A model generated the notes under the pieces. The model saw nothing but the letters and a program-made list of their open reading frames with translations, was not told the DNA's origin and ran no database searches. A stretch of 64,000 nt of DNA from assembly GCA_019022495.1 (NCBI GenBank), contig JAFEKR010000003.1, positions 4,030,001-4,094,000 on the forward strand. The letters run 5' to 3'. The DNA comes from Epichloe hybrida (taxonomy: Eukaryota > Ascomycota > Sordariomycetes > Hypocreales > Clavicipitaceae). Shown one piece after another: positions 12,348-23,327 of this stretch. The translations under genes and the position numbers were made by a program. Each line of letters begins with the position of its first letter. Positions within the stretch are counted from its first letter, which is position 1.

Positions 12348-13250
12348 TTAGTCGAAGAATTTTCGGTTAGGGTTCTTTCCGAACAAGGCTTCTCGGACAG
12401 CAGGGGCGGAAGAGTCTTTGAGAAGCTCCAGGCGAGTCTCGAAGGTGTTGTTGATGTCAATCTTGCCGTTGCCGCTAACAATCACGACGCCTCCAGCTCT
12501 GCAACATTTTTTTAGTGTTTACTCGAAAACTTGAGAAGGGGGGGGCAGGCGTGAGCCGGTTGTCAATGGGTAAAATAAAGGGCAAAATACTCACGATCCC
12601 TCGGGCAATGGGTGGGACTCGTCAATCTTTGCCTCAACATCCTTGCCCACTTCCTTCTTGTACTCCTTGACGGCATCCTCAATCGCCTTTTTGACCACGT
12701 CGTTGTCCTTCTTCCTAGCCTGGACCAGCAGCTTGGGCTCGTTGAGAGCATAGAAGCCCTCGAGGAGGAGACCCTTCAAGATCTTCTGGTACTCGGCCTT
12801 GTTCTGGGCACCGCCCGTCAGCTTCTTCTGGGCATCCTCGAAAATGCCATCGAGAAGCTCCTGGCGAGCGCTCAGGACCTTCAGCCTCGTCTTGTTGGCG
12901 ACGGTGGAGCGAGTGATTTGCTGAGACATGGTGGCCTGCTTGAACTTCTTCTCGTACTGGCTGTCAATGGAGTCGGTCTCCTGGCGGACGAGCTTGGACT
13001 TTTCGATTTCGAATTCTTCGTTGGCTTTTATCTCAATCTCGCGAGCTTTTTCCATGGCTTCTTGCTTGATGAAGGCTGTCATCTTGCGGAGCTCATTGTC
13101 GACCTATTCGCACCGAGACGAAGTAGCATGTTAGCCCGGGGTTTTTCTCTTCTAATGACGGTTTGCATGATGCTGGATGTCAAGGTGCGAATCATTATGA
13201 CGGTAACAAGCCTGGCGTACCTGCTGGTCGGACAAGGCGCGTTGCGACAT
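12348..13250 (-). CDS. VMA4: V-type proton ATPase subunit E
   Basis: Peripheral-stalk subunit of the vacuolar H+-ATPase V1 sector, tying V1 to Vo and needed for acidification. Three exons, 13221-13250, 12595-13103 and 12348-12498, encode 229 residues, the normal family length. Exon 1 supplies only ten codons (MSQRALSDQQ). Exon 2 holds the long N-terminal coiled coil rich in Lys and Glu (KMTAFIKQEAMEKAREI, EIEKSKLVRQE) and the central region. Exon 3 encodes the C-terminal globular part with GGVVIVSGNGKIDINNT and the terminal RKFFD. Introns are 117 and 96 bases, and the second carries a C8 run on the sense strand. The gene diverges from the NIPA-like gene. Confidence 0.97.
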
Positions 13251-14037
13251 GCTGGGCGACTGTCTGGGCGACGGTGCCACCTATGTAGAGACGAGGTTGG
13301 AGAGGCGGAGAAGAGACTTCTGGAGTTCGATGTGTTGTAGCAATCACGCCGGACTGGGGGACACGGGGCAGCCTGGCGATGAGAGGTTGATGATATGTCG
13401 TCTGTCTGGGAGTGGAGGCACGTCGAGGTCGCCAGTTAGCTTGGGGTGAGCCTTCAGAGAGTTGCAGGGAAGCCACACAAGCACATCAGCCACAACGTCC
13501 AGTGTCCACACAGAGAGACCCCGCCATGTATGCAATGACGTGCACCACATGACGCCACGCCACAACACAGTGGTTGTTGTTGCCGGAACAATCTTGGCGC
13601 ATGCCGACCCGAAAACAGACTGCAACAGTGAATAGTGAAGGTGGTTTGTTTCTCTCTACGGACTACGTTCTGCATCCTGCATCCCGCGTATCGCGTCCTG
13701 CGTCCTGCGTTCTGCGTCATACATGCCGCGAAGCCTACTGACATGTCCCTGCGACAGCGCTCTCATCTTGAATGATTATTTTTACTGTCCTTGTTGTTGT
13801 CCACCTCGGCGGCTCTCGCAACGCCACACCCAGCTGCTCCGCGACTCGCACACTCGCACACCGCAACGCCCCGACAGACACGTTGGAGCACGGCACGAGC
13901 CTCGACTCGCATCGACTCGCATCGACTCGCTCGGCATAGGCTTATAGAGGCAATCGCTGAGAATTCCCCATGCCATCGTCAATGTCATCTGGTCCCACGT
14001 ACATCTGCCAGATGACGGTGCATTTGGGTGCTGCGCG
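13251..14037. other. Bidirectional promoter region, VMA4 / NIPA-like gene
   Basis: Short divergent spacer with no coding potential. It contains degenerate CGTCCTG repeats (about 13670-13712) and three near-perfect copies of the 10-mer ATCGACTCGC ending about 110 bases before the NIPA-like ATG. Confidence 0.6.
13901..13930. repeat. Tandem 10-mer ATCGACTCGC x3
   Basis: Three adjacent 10-bp units, the first with C instead of A at base 1. They lie just upstream of the NIPA-like start. Confidence 0.85.
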
Positions 14038-15703
14038 ATGAAATACATGGGCGCCATCTCCCCCGGCGGGAGTATTGCTGTATGCAGAATCCCTTTGACG
14101 CTTGTGTTCCAATGCTGACCTCATGATGCCGTAGCTTGGAATTCTCGTCGGCCTGATCTCGACAGGCGTGCAGAGCCTGGGTCTAACCTTGCAACGAAAG
14201 TCGCATATTCTCGAGGACGAAAAGGGCCCTCACGATGTCCGGCGGCCGCCCTATCGACGGCGCAGATGGCAGCTTGGAATGGGCATGTTCATTATAGCGA
14301 ATCTGCTCGGCAGTACCATTCAGATTTCCACCCTGCCGTTGCCGGTCCTCTCGACGTTGCAAGCCGCGGGGCTCGTCTTCAACTCGATATACGCGACGCT
14401 GATACTCAGTGAACCTTTTACGCGATGGTCACTCTGCGGCACATTGCTCGTCACGACGGGCGCTGTTTTGATTGCCATATTCGGGGCCATCCCATCGCCG
14501 GCGCATGATCTGGATGAGCTCCTCGTCTTGTTAGGCAGGAAGCCGTTCGTCGTATGGATGATACTCCAGGCCCTTTTCGTCGTGGCACTCGGCACCGCCA
14601 CAGACTTGGTGAACAACATGTCAAGCATGTCGCACAACTCTCGCTTCAGGCTTGCTCGCGGAATCATATATGGCGTCATAAGCGGCGATATTTCAGCCCA
14701 CGCGCTGCTGTTTGCCAAGTCGGCCGTCGAGCTGTGCATCAAGACGATTGGCGGCAGCAATCAGTTTTCGCATTGGGAGGCGTGGGCAATCGTCCTCGGC
14801 CTAGTATCACTGGCTCTTTGCCAACTTTACTACCTACATCGAGGTCTGAAGCTCGTCTCTACCTCGGTTCTCTATCCTCTGGTGTTCTGCGTATACAACA
14901 TTGTTGCCATTTTAGATGGTCTGATATACTTCAACCAAGTCAGCTTGATTCCGCCGCTACGTGCCGGACTCATTGCGGTTGGAACCGTCGTTTTACTTTC
15001 CGGCGTTCTCGCTCTTTCTTGGCGGCTCAGCGATGAGCAACATGCGCCTGGTGTCGGGCAGTCAACGCTAGCGCCAGGGCTCGGACTCGTTGATGACACG
15101 GAAGGAGAAGAGGAATCCCTACTCAGTTCCGAGGCTGCTGCGGATGATGAGCAATCGGATGACGTCACTGATTATCTCACGTTCTCGACTGCCAATGGTG
15201 ACACGACGCCGTTGACGCCAACGCAGAAGAAGAAGTTCCGGTGGGCGGAGCGAGCCGAAATCTGGGGCGAGCTGGAGGATCAGGAGGAGCCTACAACGCC
15301 AACCGGGTGGCTGCGGTCAACAACGCTGCCGGAGCCATCAGAAACATCTCTGCTTCTCGGCGCCGGGAGAAGACCAATCAGCGGCTCGGCGACGCCGACG
15401 CCCGAAGAAGCTGGCCCAAGCAGTGAGTCCGGCCCTCACAGATTCGGTCGTCGGCGAAGAAGGAGCACGGGGTTCCCTGGCATCGTAGCCCGAAGAAATC
15501 TCCGACAGCGACAACAGTCGTCCATCTCAGGATCGTTGGGTGGGCTGCTCCAGTCGATCCCCTGGTTGCGCGGTCGACAACAGCGCTCGTCAACAATCAG
15601 CCGCTTCGTCACGGAAGACGATGCAGCGCGACGGGCCCGTCCCAATAGCGCAGGCGGGCCGTCGAGTCCCATGAGAAGCGCCGGCAACGACTCGGCTGTG
15701 TGA
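14038..15703 (+). CDS. NIPA-like / DUF803 multi-pass membrane protein (putative Mg2+ transporter)
   Basis: Exons 14038-14079 and 14135-15703 encode 536 residues; the 55-base intron has a TGCTGACC branch and TAG acceptor. The first exon supplies 14 codons, and other ATGs upstream are out of frame. The first 320 residues or so hold about nine hydrophobic helices with the features of the NIPA family in the drug/metabolite transporter superfamily: a first helix followed by SLGLTLQRKSH, then LGSTIQISTLPLPVLSTLQA and paired helices to ALSWRLSDEQ. NIPA proteins are associated with Mg2+ transport, and fungal members are barely studied. The last 200 residues are a predicted cytosolic, disordered tail with acidic, Thr-Pro and Arg-rich segments (FGRRRRRSTGF). 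A long pyrimidine-rich segment lies downstream (15808-15860). Confidence 0.85.
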
Positions 15704-16327
15704 ATGGTGTGGTGGTGAAGCCTCCCCTTTCCGTTCGCATGCAGTGCGCTGCGCTGCGCTGCGCTGCGGAGCATGTTGCAAACAAATCTAGTCATAATTG
15801 AGTAGTCTCTGTTCCTTTCCTTTCCTTTTTTTTTCCCTTTTTTTTCTTTTTTTTTAAAAAGTTCCCTGAAGATGACGGCGGATGAAGAAAGGGCATTTGC
15901 GAATTGGCGTTGGAACCACGGCATCAACCTGTAACGCGTAATATCATCTCATTCAACCATCATTTCATACCAGCATTCCCATACACGCATTGATCAAGGA
16001 ATACGAAACGCACCAGAGTACTGCACGCCGTCTGGTAGATTATATTGTTTGTTTACTGAGTTTTCACAGGTTCAAGTAAGGTATTTGCACCAAATGATTT
16101 TACAATGCGAGTCCATGAGTAATGGCCGCCGCTTGCTTGGAAACCCATGCTATGCACAGAATCCATTAATCAATTTTAATATACAAAAAAAAAATTAATA
16201 AATGTCATTGATATCATTGTCCTGCACAGCAGAACCAAAATCTGTTCTCACCCCGTCTATCCTTCCCATCTCATCAATTTCGCGTGGCCATGCGAACCAC
16301 CTGCAAGCGTGAACTCTTCTTCGTCAT
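15704..16327. other. Convergent intergenic region
   Basis: 3' flanks of the NIPA-like gene and the tetraspanin gene. Visible features are a GCGCT pentamer repeat (15747-15767), a T/C tract with T8-T9 runs (about 15808-15856) and AT-rich sequence around 16160-16210 that could serve as polyadenylation signals. No gene seen. Confidence 0.6.
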
Positions 16328-17192
16328 TCAAATTGTGCGGTACCCGCTCTTCTCGTCGATATTGCGATATCGCTCTCGCTCCTTGCGGTCCTTCAGGAGG
16401 CACGCAATGGAGAGGATGAGAATGGCATCGACGCCTGCGCTTATTAGTACTTTGGAGACTGGACAGATGTGTGGAAGGGGTGGGAGTAGATGGGTCATGG
16501 GACGTCGCCGGGATTCAACGTACCGACCATGCCGAAGAGAGTTGTGAAGATGTTGTCTATGGACATGTTGGAGAAGCTTGATATGGCTGATCCGCAGCCG
16601 CGGACGAGGGCTGCTGCTGCAGGACTGGGACACGCTGGGTCGGTGATGAAGGCAGGTGTTGTGGCGTTGTAGTAACCGCAGCATTGAAACTGTTCAAATT
16701 AGCTTTTTTTTTTTCAACCCCGTTACGTGATTCCAGCTTTTGTCAATTTGTATTTTGGGAGGAGGGGGGGGGGGGGGGGGGGATACATACAGATTGCTGA
16801 ATCAAAGACTGCACATCAGGCTTCAACACCAAGTATGTTGCGAAAAATCCATCCTTGATGCGCAGCGTCATGACCCAGAGATAAACGCCCAGACAGAGGG
16901 TGAACAATCCGCAGATGACGATCATGTATCCTCCTGCTTTGAGCCACGCCCTCATGGGGGACATGAGCCCCAGCAGGGTAAAGGCGAAGGTTGCGAGGAT
17001 GAAGGCGCCGTTGACGATGCCCGCCGTGAGGGGGAACATGCCGAATAGCAGAGTAAGGATGGCTTCATGTCCACCCTTGGGCTGGTTCCCGATTTGCGAT
17101 TTCGCGACGAGTGAGAAGCCGAGTTGCAGGGCGCCGGTGGCAAGAAAGAGAATGTTGATGCCGAGAGTGGTGATGAAGACATTGTTGGCCAT
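16328..17192 (-). CDS. Fungal tetraspanin (Pls1-like size and layout)
   Basis: Exons 16791-17192, 16524-16689 and 16328-16434 sum to 675 bases, 224 residues. Four hydrophobic segments are visible: three in exon 1 (from NVFITTLGINILFLATGAL, then the segment around FPLTAGIVNGAFILATFAF, and GYMIVICGLFTLCLGVYLW) and one after the second intron (GVDAILILSIACLL). Exon 2 carries the large extracellular loop with the hallmark CCG (FQCCGYYN) plus two later Cys (DPAC, RGC) that would form the disulfides. Fungal Pls1 proteins, about 225 residues and required for penetration-peg formation in plant pathogens, have this size and layout, but Tsp2/Tsp3 families exist, so no symbol is given. Intron 1 (101 bases) starts with an ordinary donor followed at once by a C19 sense-strand run. 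Confidence 0.87.
16764..16782. repeat. G19 run (C19 in sense) in tetraspanin intron 1
   Basis: Nineteen consecutive G on the plus strand, eight bases inside the GTATGT donor of the minus-strand gene. It may form a G-quadruplex or i-motif and is prone to sequencing-length error. Confidence 0.9.
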
Positions 17193-17412
17193 TTTCTGGT
17201 TTGGTTTTTTTTTTACTGATACAATTTCTTTGGGTGTCTTGAAGATAATTTGGTGGTTGTTGTCAAAGTCCTGCTTGCTCAGGGTACACGCGGTGCTGAT
17301 ATGTTCTCGTACTTTGTTGTTTATTCACACAAACTGAGCCGGTAATTGGAGAGTGTGAAAGACCAGAGTTCGAAGTGAAGCGCCCCCATGAATCGATAAT
17401 CAATCGAGCGAT

Positions 17413-17440
17413 CGGCGGCGGCGGCGGCGGCGGCGGCGGC
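17413..17440. repeat. (CGG)9 trinucleotide repeat
   Basis: Perfect CGG run about 220 bases upstream of the tetraspanin ATG, probably in its promoter or 5' leader. Confidence 0.9.
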
Positions 17441-19818
17441 GATTAGGAATTAGATGGCAGCGATGAGCGCGAGGATGCAATACGAAGCTCGAAGTTCGAA
17501 AGTCGAAAGTCGAAAGATACGGGGCGACAAAGGAGATGGTGAGGGTATCCAGGTACCTCGCCTGCGTGTGTCATCGTAATGCCAAAGGCGAAGGGAAGAA
17601 GAAGGAGAGGGAGAATACCGTGTCAAGAGCGGCATCCAGCGCCGAATGCACCTCCTAGTCAAAACACCGACTTCTCCTGCCGCGCGTGGCCATGATGGAT
17701 GACAGCGACAAGAAGCTTCGGACGTTGGTCCGTGTGTGGGAGAGTGTGTGGGAGTGGGCGGGAGTGGGCGGGAATGGGCGCGGTCAGACAAGAACCGTTT
17801 CAGGCCCGTGTCAGGAGTCAGACTCTGACCCAGTTGCAGAGCCCAGTGCGCACGGTGCACCTGGCACAGGTCCGCTCCGGGCTGGCGGCCAATCAGCACC
17901 CTGCATCTCCTCCCAAGTCGCCTGATTAGGAGGCCTGGTGCTCCAGTTAGTGAGTATTATAGTGTTGCTACTTCTTTCCCCGCCCAAAGAGCATCACCAC
18001 TTGTCGCCCTTGCCTTGGAATCTCGACATGCATCCATCGTGAATACGATAACATGTGCAGGCACTCGATATCAAGTGCACATCATGCCCCTCCTGATAAC
18101 GCACCGCGTTAATTCATGTCACATTTACTCCGTACTGACTGGCTTGCATGATGCAGACGAGCCAGAGCTAGGAAGCAAATGACCAAACAGACAGCTGGTC
18201 GAGACGTCTCCGAGAATTAGACGTGATTCGCAATTGCTAGTAGAGGCTTTTGGCTTCTGTGCAAGGCTGCTGCCGTGTGCAAGGTGCAATCAATCTGTCG
18301 ACATGTGCAAATCCAGTGCTGCCGCTTCATGTACATCACGACACGTGTGGTTGTCCTACAGCCCACGGTACCAATCCGTATGTACATAATACTGTAAAAA
18401 TCAATACTGATACTATAATGATATTAACACACTCCTTCTTCGTGCGGAGGGCTGTCACTGGTCAGTGTGGAACACAACGTATAGAAATAATACCAACACG
18501 GTCAGAAAAGGCTCTGCATGCGCTCTGCCATTCGTGGGCTGTTTTGTTCGTCGTCATCGACCAGCAAAACTCGACGAGGGACAAACCCCGCTGCGGATGC
18601 AAAAAAAAACAAGTCGGTGGCTCCGAATATTAATGACTCTTTGCGTTGCGTTGCATCCGGCCTGCGGCGAGGTAGACTTCTATGGTGCTACTTCACCTCC
18701 CCACATGGAAACTGTATCAGGGTATCGTCTTGTTGGATCACGATAATGAAACGTTTCTCTTTGTCTGGAAAAGAAGGCTACCACTCTCAAGTCAGTTGAA
18801 TAGGCAGGCGCGTTGTTATTGTTGCATGCAATCATTTTGAATGTGCGGGCTGTTTCACCAGGTTGCCCCATATCCGCGCATTCTGCAACCACAAGGCCGG
18901 CTGCAATCCTAGCTGGCTATAAATTCCAAAGTGTTTGCGACAAATATTGAGGCGCTAAATCATCCTAGAGATGAAGACTTGTTCGTTCCATCAGCTGGTA
19001 GAAAGGTCTTGTCATCATGGCTGTACTTCCCACTCTCTCCGTGTTGAAGATCAGGACCCTACGGATTATTATGAGTCGAGTACGTCCGTAGCTACGGCGG
19101 AAGAGGGGTCCTGGGGTGCTGTACGAAGCAATATTATGACGGCCTGATTTGTCAGCCACCATCGACGGATAGGCGATAATGCGGTGCCGGGTACCGAGTA
19201 GTTACAACTTATTGTTCAGAGTTGACTCACAACTTGTTGATCAATACATGTTCCACACGAAACAACGGAGTAGAACCATCGATGTAATCCGTATATGTAA
19301 GCACACGTAGTCCGTAACTCCACGCACATGCGGGTGAGAGACTGAGCCGAATCCCTCCACTTTTATTATCAACAATGTGTGTCTTGAACGGGCCAAGATA
19401 AAAACCTCCTTATTACCCGTGGCAAAGTGATTGGCAATGTGACCCTGCCTGCCAGCCTGTCTGTCTGGCATGGAAAAGATTTCTGGAGCAAGGAAATGAA
19501 TGGTGCGAGTGGGCCTTCTGGGGAATTTGGCGGGTGGGCCAGATGTGGAGTCGACTTGGGCTGCTGGATTTCTGTGTCCATTACGGACGTGCTTGTATCC
19601 TTGTTGGTGAGCAATTGTGATGATGCCTCTGTTTCTCCTTGGCGAGAATCGACTATCAGAGAACGCGATGCGAGTCGTCGATACGTTGGTCATGTCGCAC
19701 TGCCAGTATTCCAGAGTGCTTGATGTTGATGAGGACTGGCTTCCTTGCCATTGTCAGTTGACGCTCCTTGTGGTGCTATGTAATAGCGCAGACTCAGAGC
19801 CGATATCTGACAAGACGA

Positions 19819-19830
19819 TACGGATCCGTA
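19819..19830. repeat. Exact palindrome TACGGATCCGTA
   Basis: Twelve-base perfect palindrome in the tetraspanin/MCM1 spacer. The identical sequence recurs at 58098-58109. It is one form of a recurring TACGGA half-site. Confidence 0.85.
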
Positions 19831-19897
19831 GATAAGTCACTACTTGACGGATGAGCTTGCAGCCTGAGGCATTTATCAGTCGCTCTGATCGTCTCTC

Positions 19898-19913
19898 TAC
19901 GGAGTAATCCGTA
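19898..19913. repeat. Inverted repeat TACGGAGTAATCCGTA
   Basis: Two TACGGA half-sites in inverted orientation separated by GTAA, 68 bases after the preceding palindrome. Possibly a protein-binding site or a small hairpin. Confidence 0.8.
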
Positions 19914-20199
19914 TGTTCTGGTCTTTTTTTCCGATACGGTTTTGAAAGAGTGAAAGAGACTGTCTATTCTCATGCTGCCTGATGCGATCCCCTATGTACA
20001 TACTACTGCGCGAAGCGTTCGTACTTGGCAGGTGGACGGATACGCAAGTTGTCTCTTTTCTCTCTATTCGGGTTGTCCGTGTGTCCGCGATGGGGACATG
20101 GTATTCAGGCTAGGCAGGATGGGGGGTGGTTGGCGGCTGATGAGTGATGATGACCCCGGGTGTCTTGCCTCCATGCTGCGCCCGGGCAAGCTGGGGTGG

Positions 20200-20245
20200 T
20201 CTGCCTGCCTGTCTGCCTGTCTGCCTGCCTGCCTTGCCTGCCTGT

Positions 20246-20284
<39 letters not shown>

Positions 20285-20303
20285 CCAATCTGCCTGTCTG
20301 TCT
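20200..20303. repeat. CTGC/CTGT tetranucleotide tract
   Basis: About 100 bases of TGCC and TGTC tetranucleotides with few interruptions, a classical slippage-type microsatellite. It generates spurious Cys/Leu/Pro-rich reading frames on both strands. Confidence 0.9.
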
Positions 20304-20332
20304 GGAACTTCGGAAGGAATTTCACGGCTGGA

Positions 20333-20410
20333 GTGGGCGAGTGGGCGAGTGGGCGAGTGGGCGAGGACTGGCGAGTGGGCGAGGACTGGCGACTGGGCGA
20401 GGACTGGCGA
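20333..20410. repeat. GTGGGCGA octamer array with GGACTGGCGA variants
   Basis: Four tandem GTGGGCGA units followed by alternating GGACTGGCGA and GTGGGCGA units. It is purine-biased on the plus strand and lies next to the TGCC tract. Confidence 0.85.
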
Positions 20411-22186
20411 CTGGGATCAGGAACAATGAACGAGACTTTGTGAACAGTTCGGACTCGACGCTGCAGAATCCAGCGCAATACATACAATCCGTAGTAGATA
20501 AGGGCAACCCGCCCGGAGAGATTTTGAACGGAGACTGGCGCTGGTGGCACAATCGACGACACACAGCAATTGTTGTGCTTCCCGCTCGTACAGGCAGCAA
20601 GCAGTCGGCAAGCAGTCGGCGGACATGGACATGGCAACGGCAATGGCACGTACGGTGCTAGCGCTGTATCGGCACTGTCAAAATGCGGCTCACATGCGGC
20701 CCTCGATGCTTGTTTCCGGCCCACTTGGGATCCACCTTGTCGCCGAGTCTTCATTCCAACACGATCTCCAATGCTGTTCTAATATGTAAGGCTGCTCGGG
20801 TGATTACCTTTTGGCTCTCTCTCCTCCAAAACAACAGCGGTCCGTCCTTGCAGAAAGACGAGGCGGCACTGGGATCCGAATTCCCCAGCGACAACCCCGT
20901 CGAAGTAGGCCCCGGCCGGTTCTTTTCCCTGTCTTGCGCCCCCTCCACTGTCCAGTTCTGCCTTTTTTTTCCTCCAGTCCTGTCGTGCTTGTCGTCCTGC
21001 TCCACAACCAAGAGGATTCGCGCAGGGCGTGGTGGCAGGTTTTAGGTCCCGATCCTGAACATGTTGCTCATCGCTCGTTGAGTTGGAACCCGGGTGGTCG
21101 TCTAGAACGTACAATGTTCTATGATTTCATTTGCAATGCCGTACATGGGCTCGTTGGGATAAGTAGCGTTTGATAAGCAGCGTTGGGGGGGCGCCGGGGG
21201 TGGGGGGGGGCACCTCAAAAGCTACATATCATGACTCCATAAACGCAAAGGCCGTTCCATCCTTCCCTCTTGGGTTCCATTTCGTGTGCGTGCCTTCCTC
21301 GCATCGAGGTACCTATGTAGTTCCCCCCTCCCCCTATGATGTCCGCGTCGTGCTAATGTGCGTGCTAATGTGCTAATAAAAATAGTCGTCTGGGCCAGCC
21401 CCTCCGTACTCCGTAGTACCTTTAGTCTTGTCATCAGTCAAGCAACCAGTCAGTCTCGCTCCTACCCGTCATCGGATGTTTCGCTTAAGTAAAAGCGCCC
21501 CGTCATATTCACAGAGGATGCGTCAAGGCCGTTGAAGAGTGCCGCGGAATAAAGCAATAAGAACTCAAGACAGAGCGATCCTAAAATTGCCTGGTCGCTT
21601 CCTTCCGCGCCCACATCTGGACCACTCCCACGACAAAGACCAGACCAGACTCAATCAAGCAAGAGCGCGCCCCCAACCAGGCCTGCCCTGAACCAGGTTC
21701 CTTCTGTGACACAAGCACCCAAGGCCCAAGGGCACTCACTACAAGGCACCGCGAGGCACCTCCCTCCCTCGTTCGCACCTCCAGATCCAGTATAGATCCA
21801 TCGGCACCACGCTCAAAACAGCATCTCCACCACTTTGTTCCCTTTTCAGTCGACTTTCAAGACGTCGACGTGCACGAGAGCTTCTCGTCACTTTGGGAGA
21901 GCTTGGCATTGCTGCAAAGCTTTTTTGGGCCTCTGCGTTGCACTTCGTCTCTGTATCCTTTAGCTCGAACTCGTCGCGCGCCCGCGATTGATTGACTTTT
22001 GACGTGTCTTCTTCCCGCCACTCGATTTCTCTCTACCCATCTTATGCCCCCCCCCCCCCTCCCGCAGAAAAAGTGACAAAGGAAAAGTAACGACCGCGTC
22101 GTGAACAGCGACTCGAGCTACTGTCTTTGGTCCCTTGAATTTAAACCGAAGCAGGAAGTACCGAAAAAAAAGCAAAACCGGCAACA

Positions 22187-23327
22187 ATGGCCGACAATCA
22201 CTGACCAACACGACCAAACCTCGCCAACCGAGCTCGACGAGTCGCAGTCTGTTGCCAATGGCGGCGGCGCTGCCGATACCCGCGGAATCAAACGCCAGCG
22301 CGCCTCAGCTGGCGACGACGACGATGACGACGACGAAAAGGGTGGCCGTGAGCGCCGCAAGATGAGATCAGTTTATCAGCGATAAATCTCGTCGCCACAT
22401 TACGTTTTCCAAGCGCAAGGCTGGTATTATGAAGAAGGTCTGGCTAGCCCGCCTCTTTACGAACGCCCTTTGATTCATTGCCTTTGTCAGAGAGAGACGA
22501 CGCACGACCAAGGCATCGGCGCAATTTCAAACTGGCCATGATCATGGGGAGCAGTCTCTCGGCGTGCCATTCTTCTTCCTTTCCTTTCCCGACACATGTC
22601 CATTGCAGTCTCGTCTTGCTGACCCTTTGTGCACACAGGCCTACGAGCTGTCGGTCCTGACTGGCACCCAAGTCCTGCTTCTCGTTGTATCCGAAACCGG
22701 TCTTGTATACACCTTTACCACGCCAAAACTACAACCGCTCGTCACTAAGGCTGAGGGCAAGAATCTGATTCAGGTAGGTTCCTGTCCTCTGATATTGCAC
22801 GTAATGGCGTCACAACTTGGTCTGTCGCAATGCCCTTCAATTGGGTGCTGCGGCACATTATAATCACTGCCGCTTCTTTAAGAACCGAGCTCTCGGTTTT
22901 TCCTACCCAACTCTCTCCTGGAGAAAGAAGCGTTGTCCTGCATAACTATTCTTCTTCCTCTCGCTCTCTTGACATGTTACTTCCTGATCCTTTCGATGCT
23001 CGAATTTGCACTAACTTGTGATACAACTCATAGGCGTGCCTGAACGCGCCGGAGCCAACTCCGGGCAACGAAAATGGGGTTGACGGCGGCGACCAGGGCG
23101 ACTCTCCGGAAGAATCCGCCGCTCAGCATCTTCCTCCTCAAGGTGGTAGATCAGGCATGCCACAAAACCCGCATGGCATGCCGCCGGGTGGCTACATGCC
23201 CAACATGCCCATGGAAGCTCAGCAGGCTCTTGCCTACCAGAATTATGTTCAACAACGCAACCAGGGCTACGGCTCGGGGATGCCACCCCAAGGTGGCATG
23301 CCTCCTAGTCACCACCATCAATCATGA
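22187..23327 (+). CDS. MCM1: MCM1/SRF-type MADS-box transcription factor, 5' frame interrupted
   Basis: Homologue of Mcm1, the MADS-box regulator of mating, cell cycle and development in fungi. Exons are 22187-22437, 22639-22773 and 23034-23327. Exon 2 (AYELSVLTGTQVLLLVVSET) and exon 3 (ACLNAPEPT, then a Gly/Met/Pro/Gln-rich tail ending HHHQS) read cleanly, and the introns are 201 and 260 bases with a CTAAC branch in the second. The first exon does not read through. After ATG GCC GAC an extra A (22196/22197) gives a stop two codons later. One base is missing after 22363 and another after 22370, inside the basic start of the MADS box (GGRERRK... then ...FISDKSRRH). Allowing for these three single-base changes the Mcm1 pattern is complete. 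I infer consensus errors or a very recent lesion; a functional Mcm1 is normally needed. Identity is secure, intactness is not. Confidence 0.9.

Larger units (their letters stand above)
17193..22186. other. Five-kb gene-free divergent region upstream of tetraspanin and MCM1
   Basis: No reading frame with family resemblance or plausible codon structure was seen on either strand. It holds (CGG)9 at 17413-17440, GGGAGTGGGC repeats near 17745-17775, the TGCC-rich tract 20200-20303, GTGGGCGA repeats 20333-20410, and many TACGGA/TCCGTA motifs at 18.1-21.4 kb including TACGGATCCGTA. The last 250 bases before MCM1 are pyrimidine-rich, with a C13 run at 22047-22059 followed by CCCGCAG; this looks like a leader, possibly with a 5' UTR intron acceptor. 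Confidence 0.55.

Noticed and set aside
12358..12370. TTAGGG word as telomeric repeat
   Set aside because: Single copy within the last exon of the V-ATPase E gene.
20064..20754. Repetitive Cys/Leu and Arg/Gln/Ala-rich frames
   Set aside because: Produced by the TGCC and GTGGGCGA repeats in every frame; no unique protein sequence.
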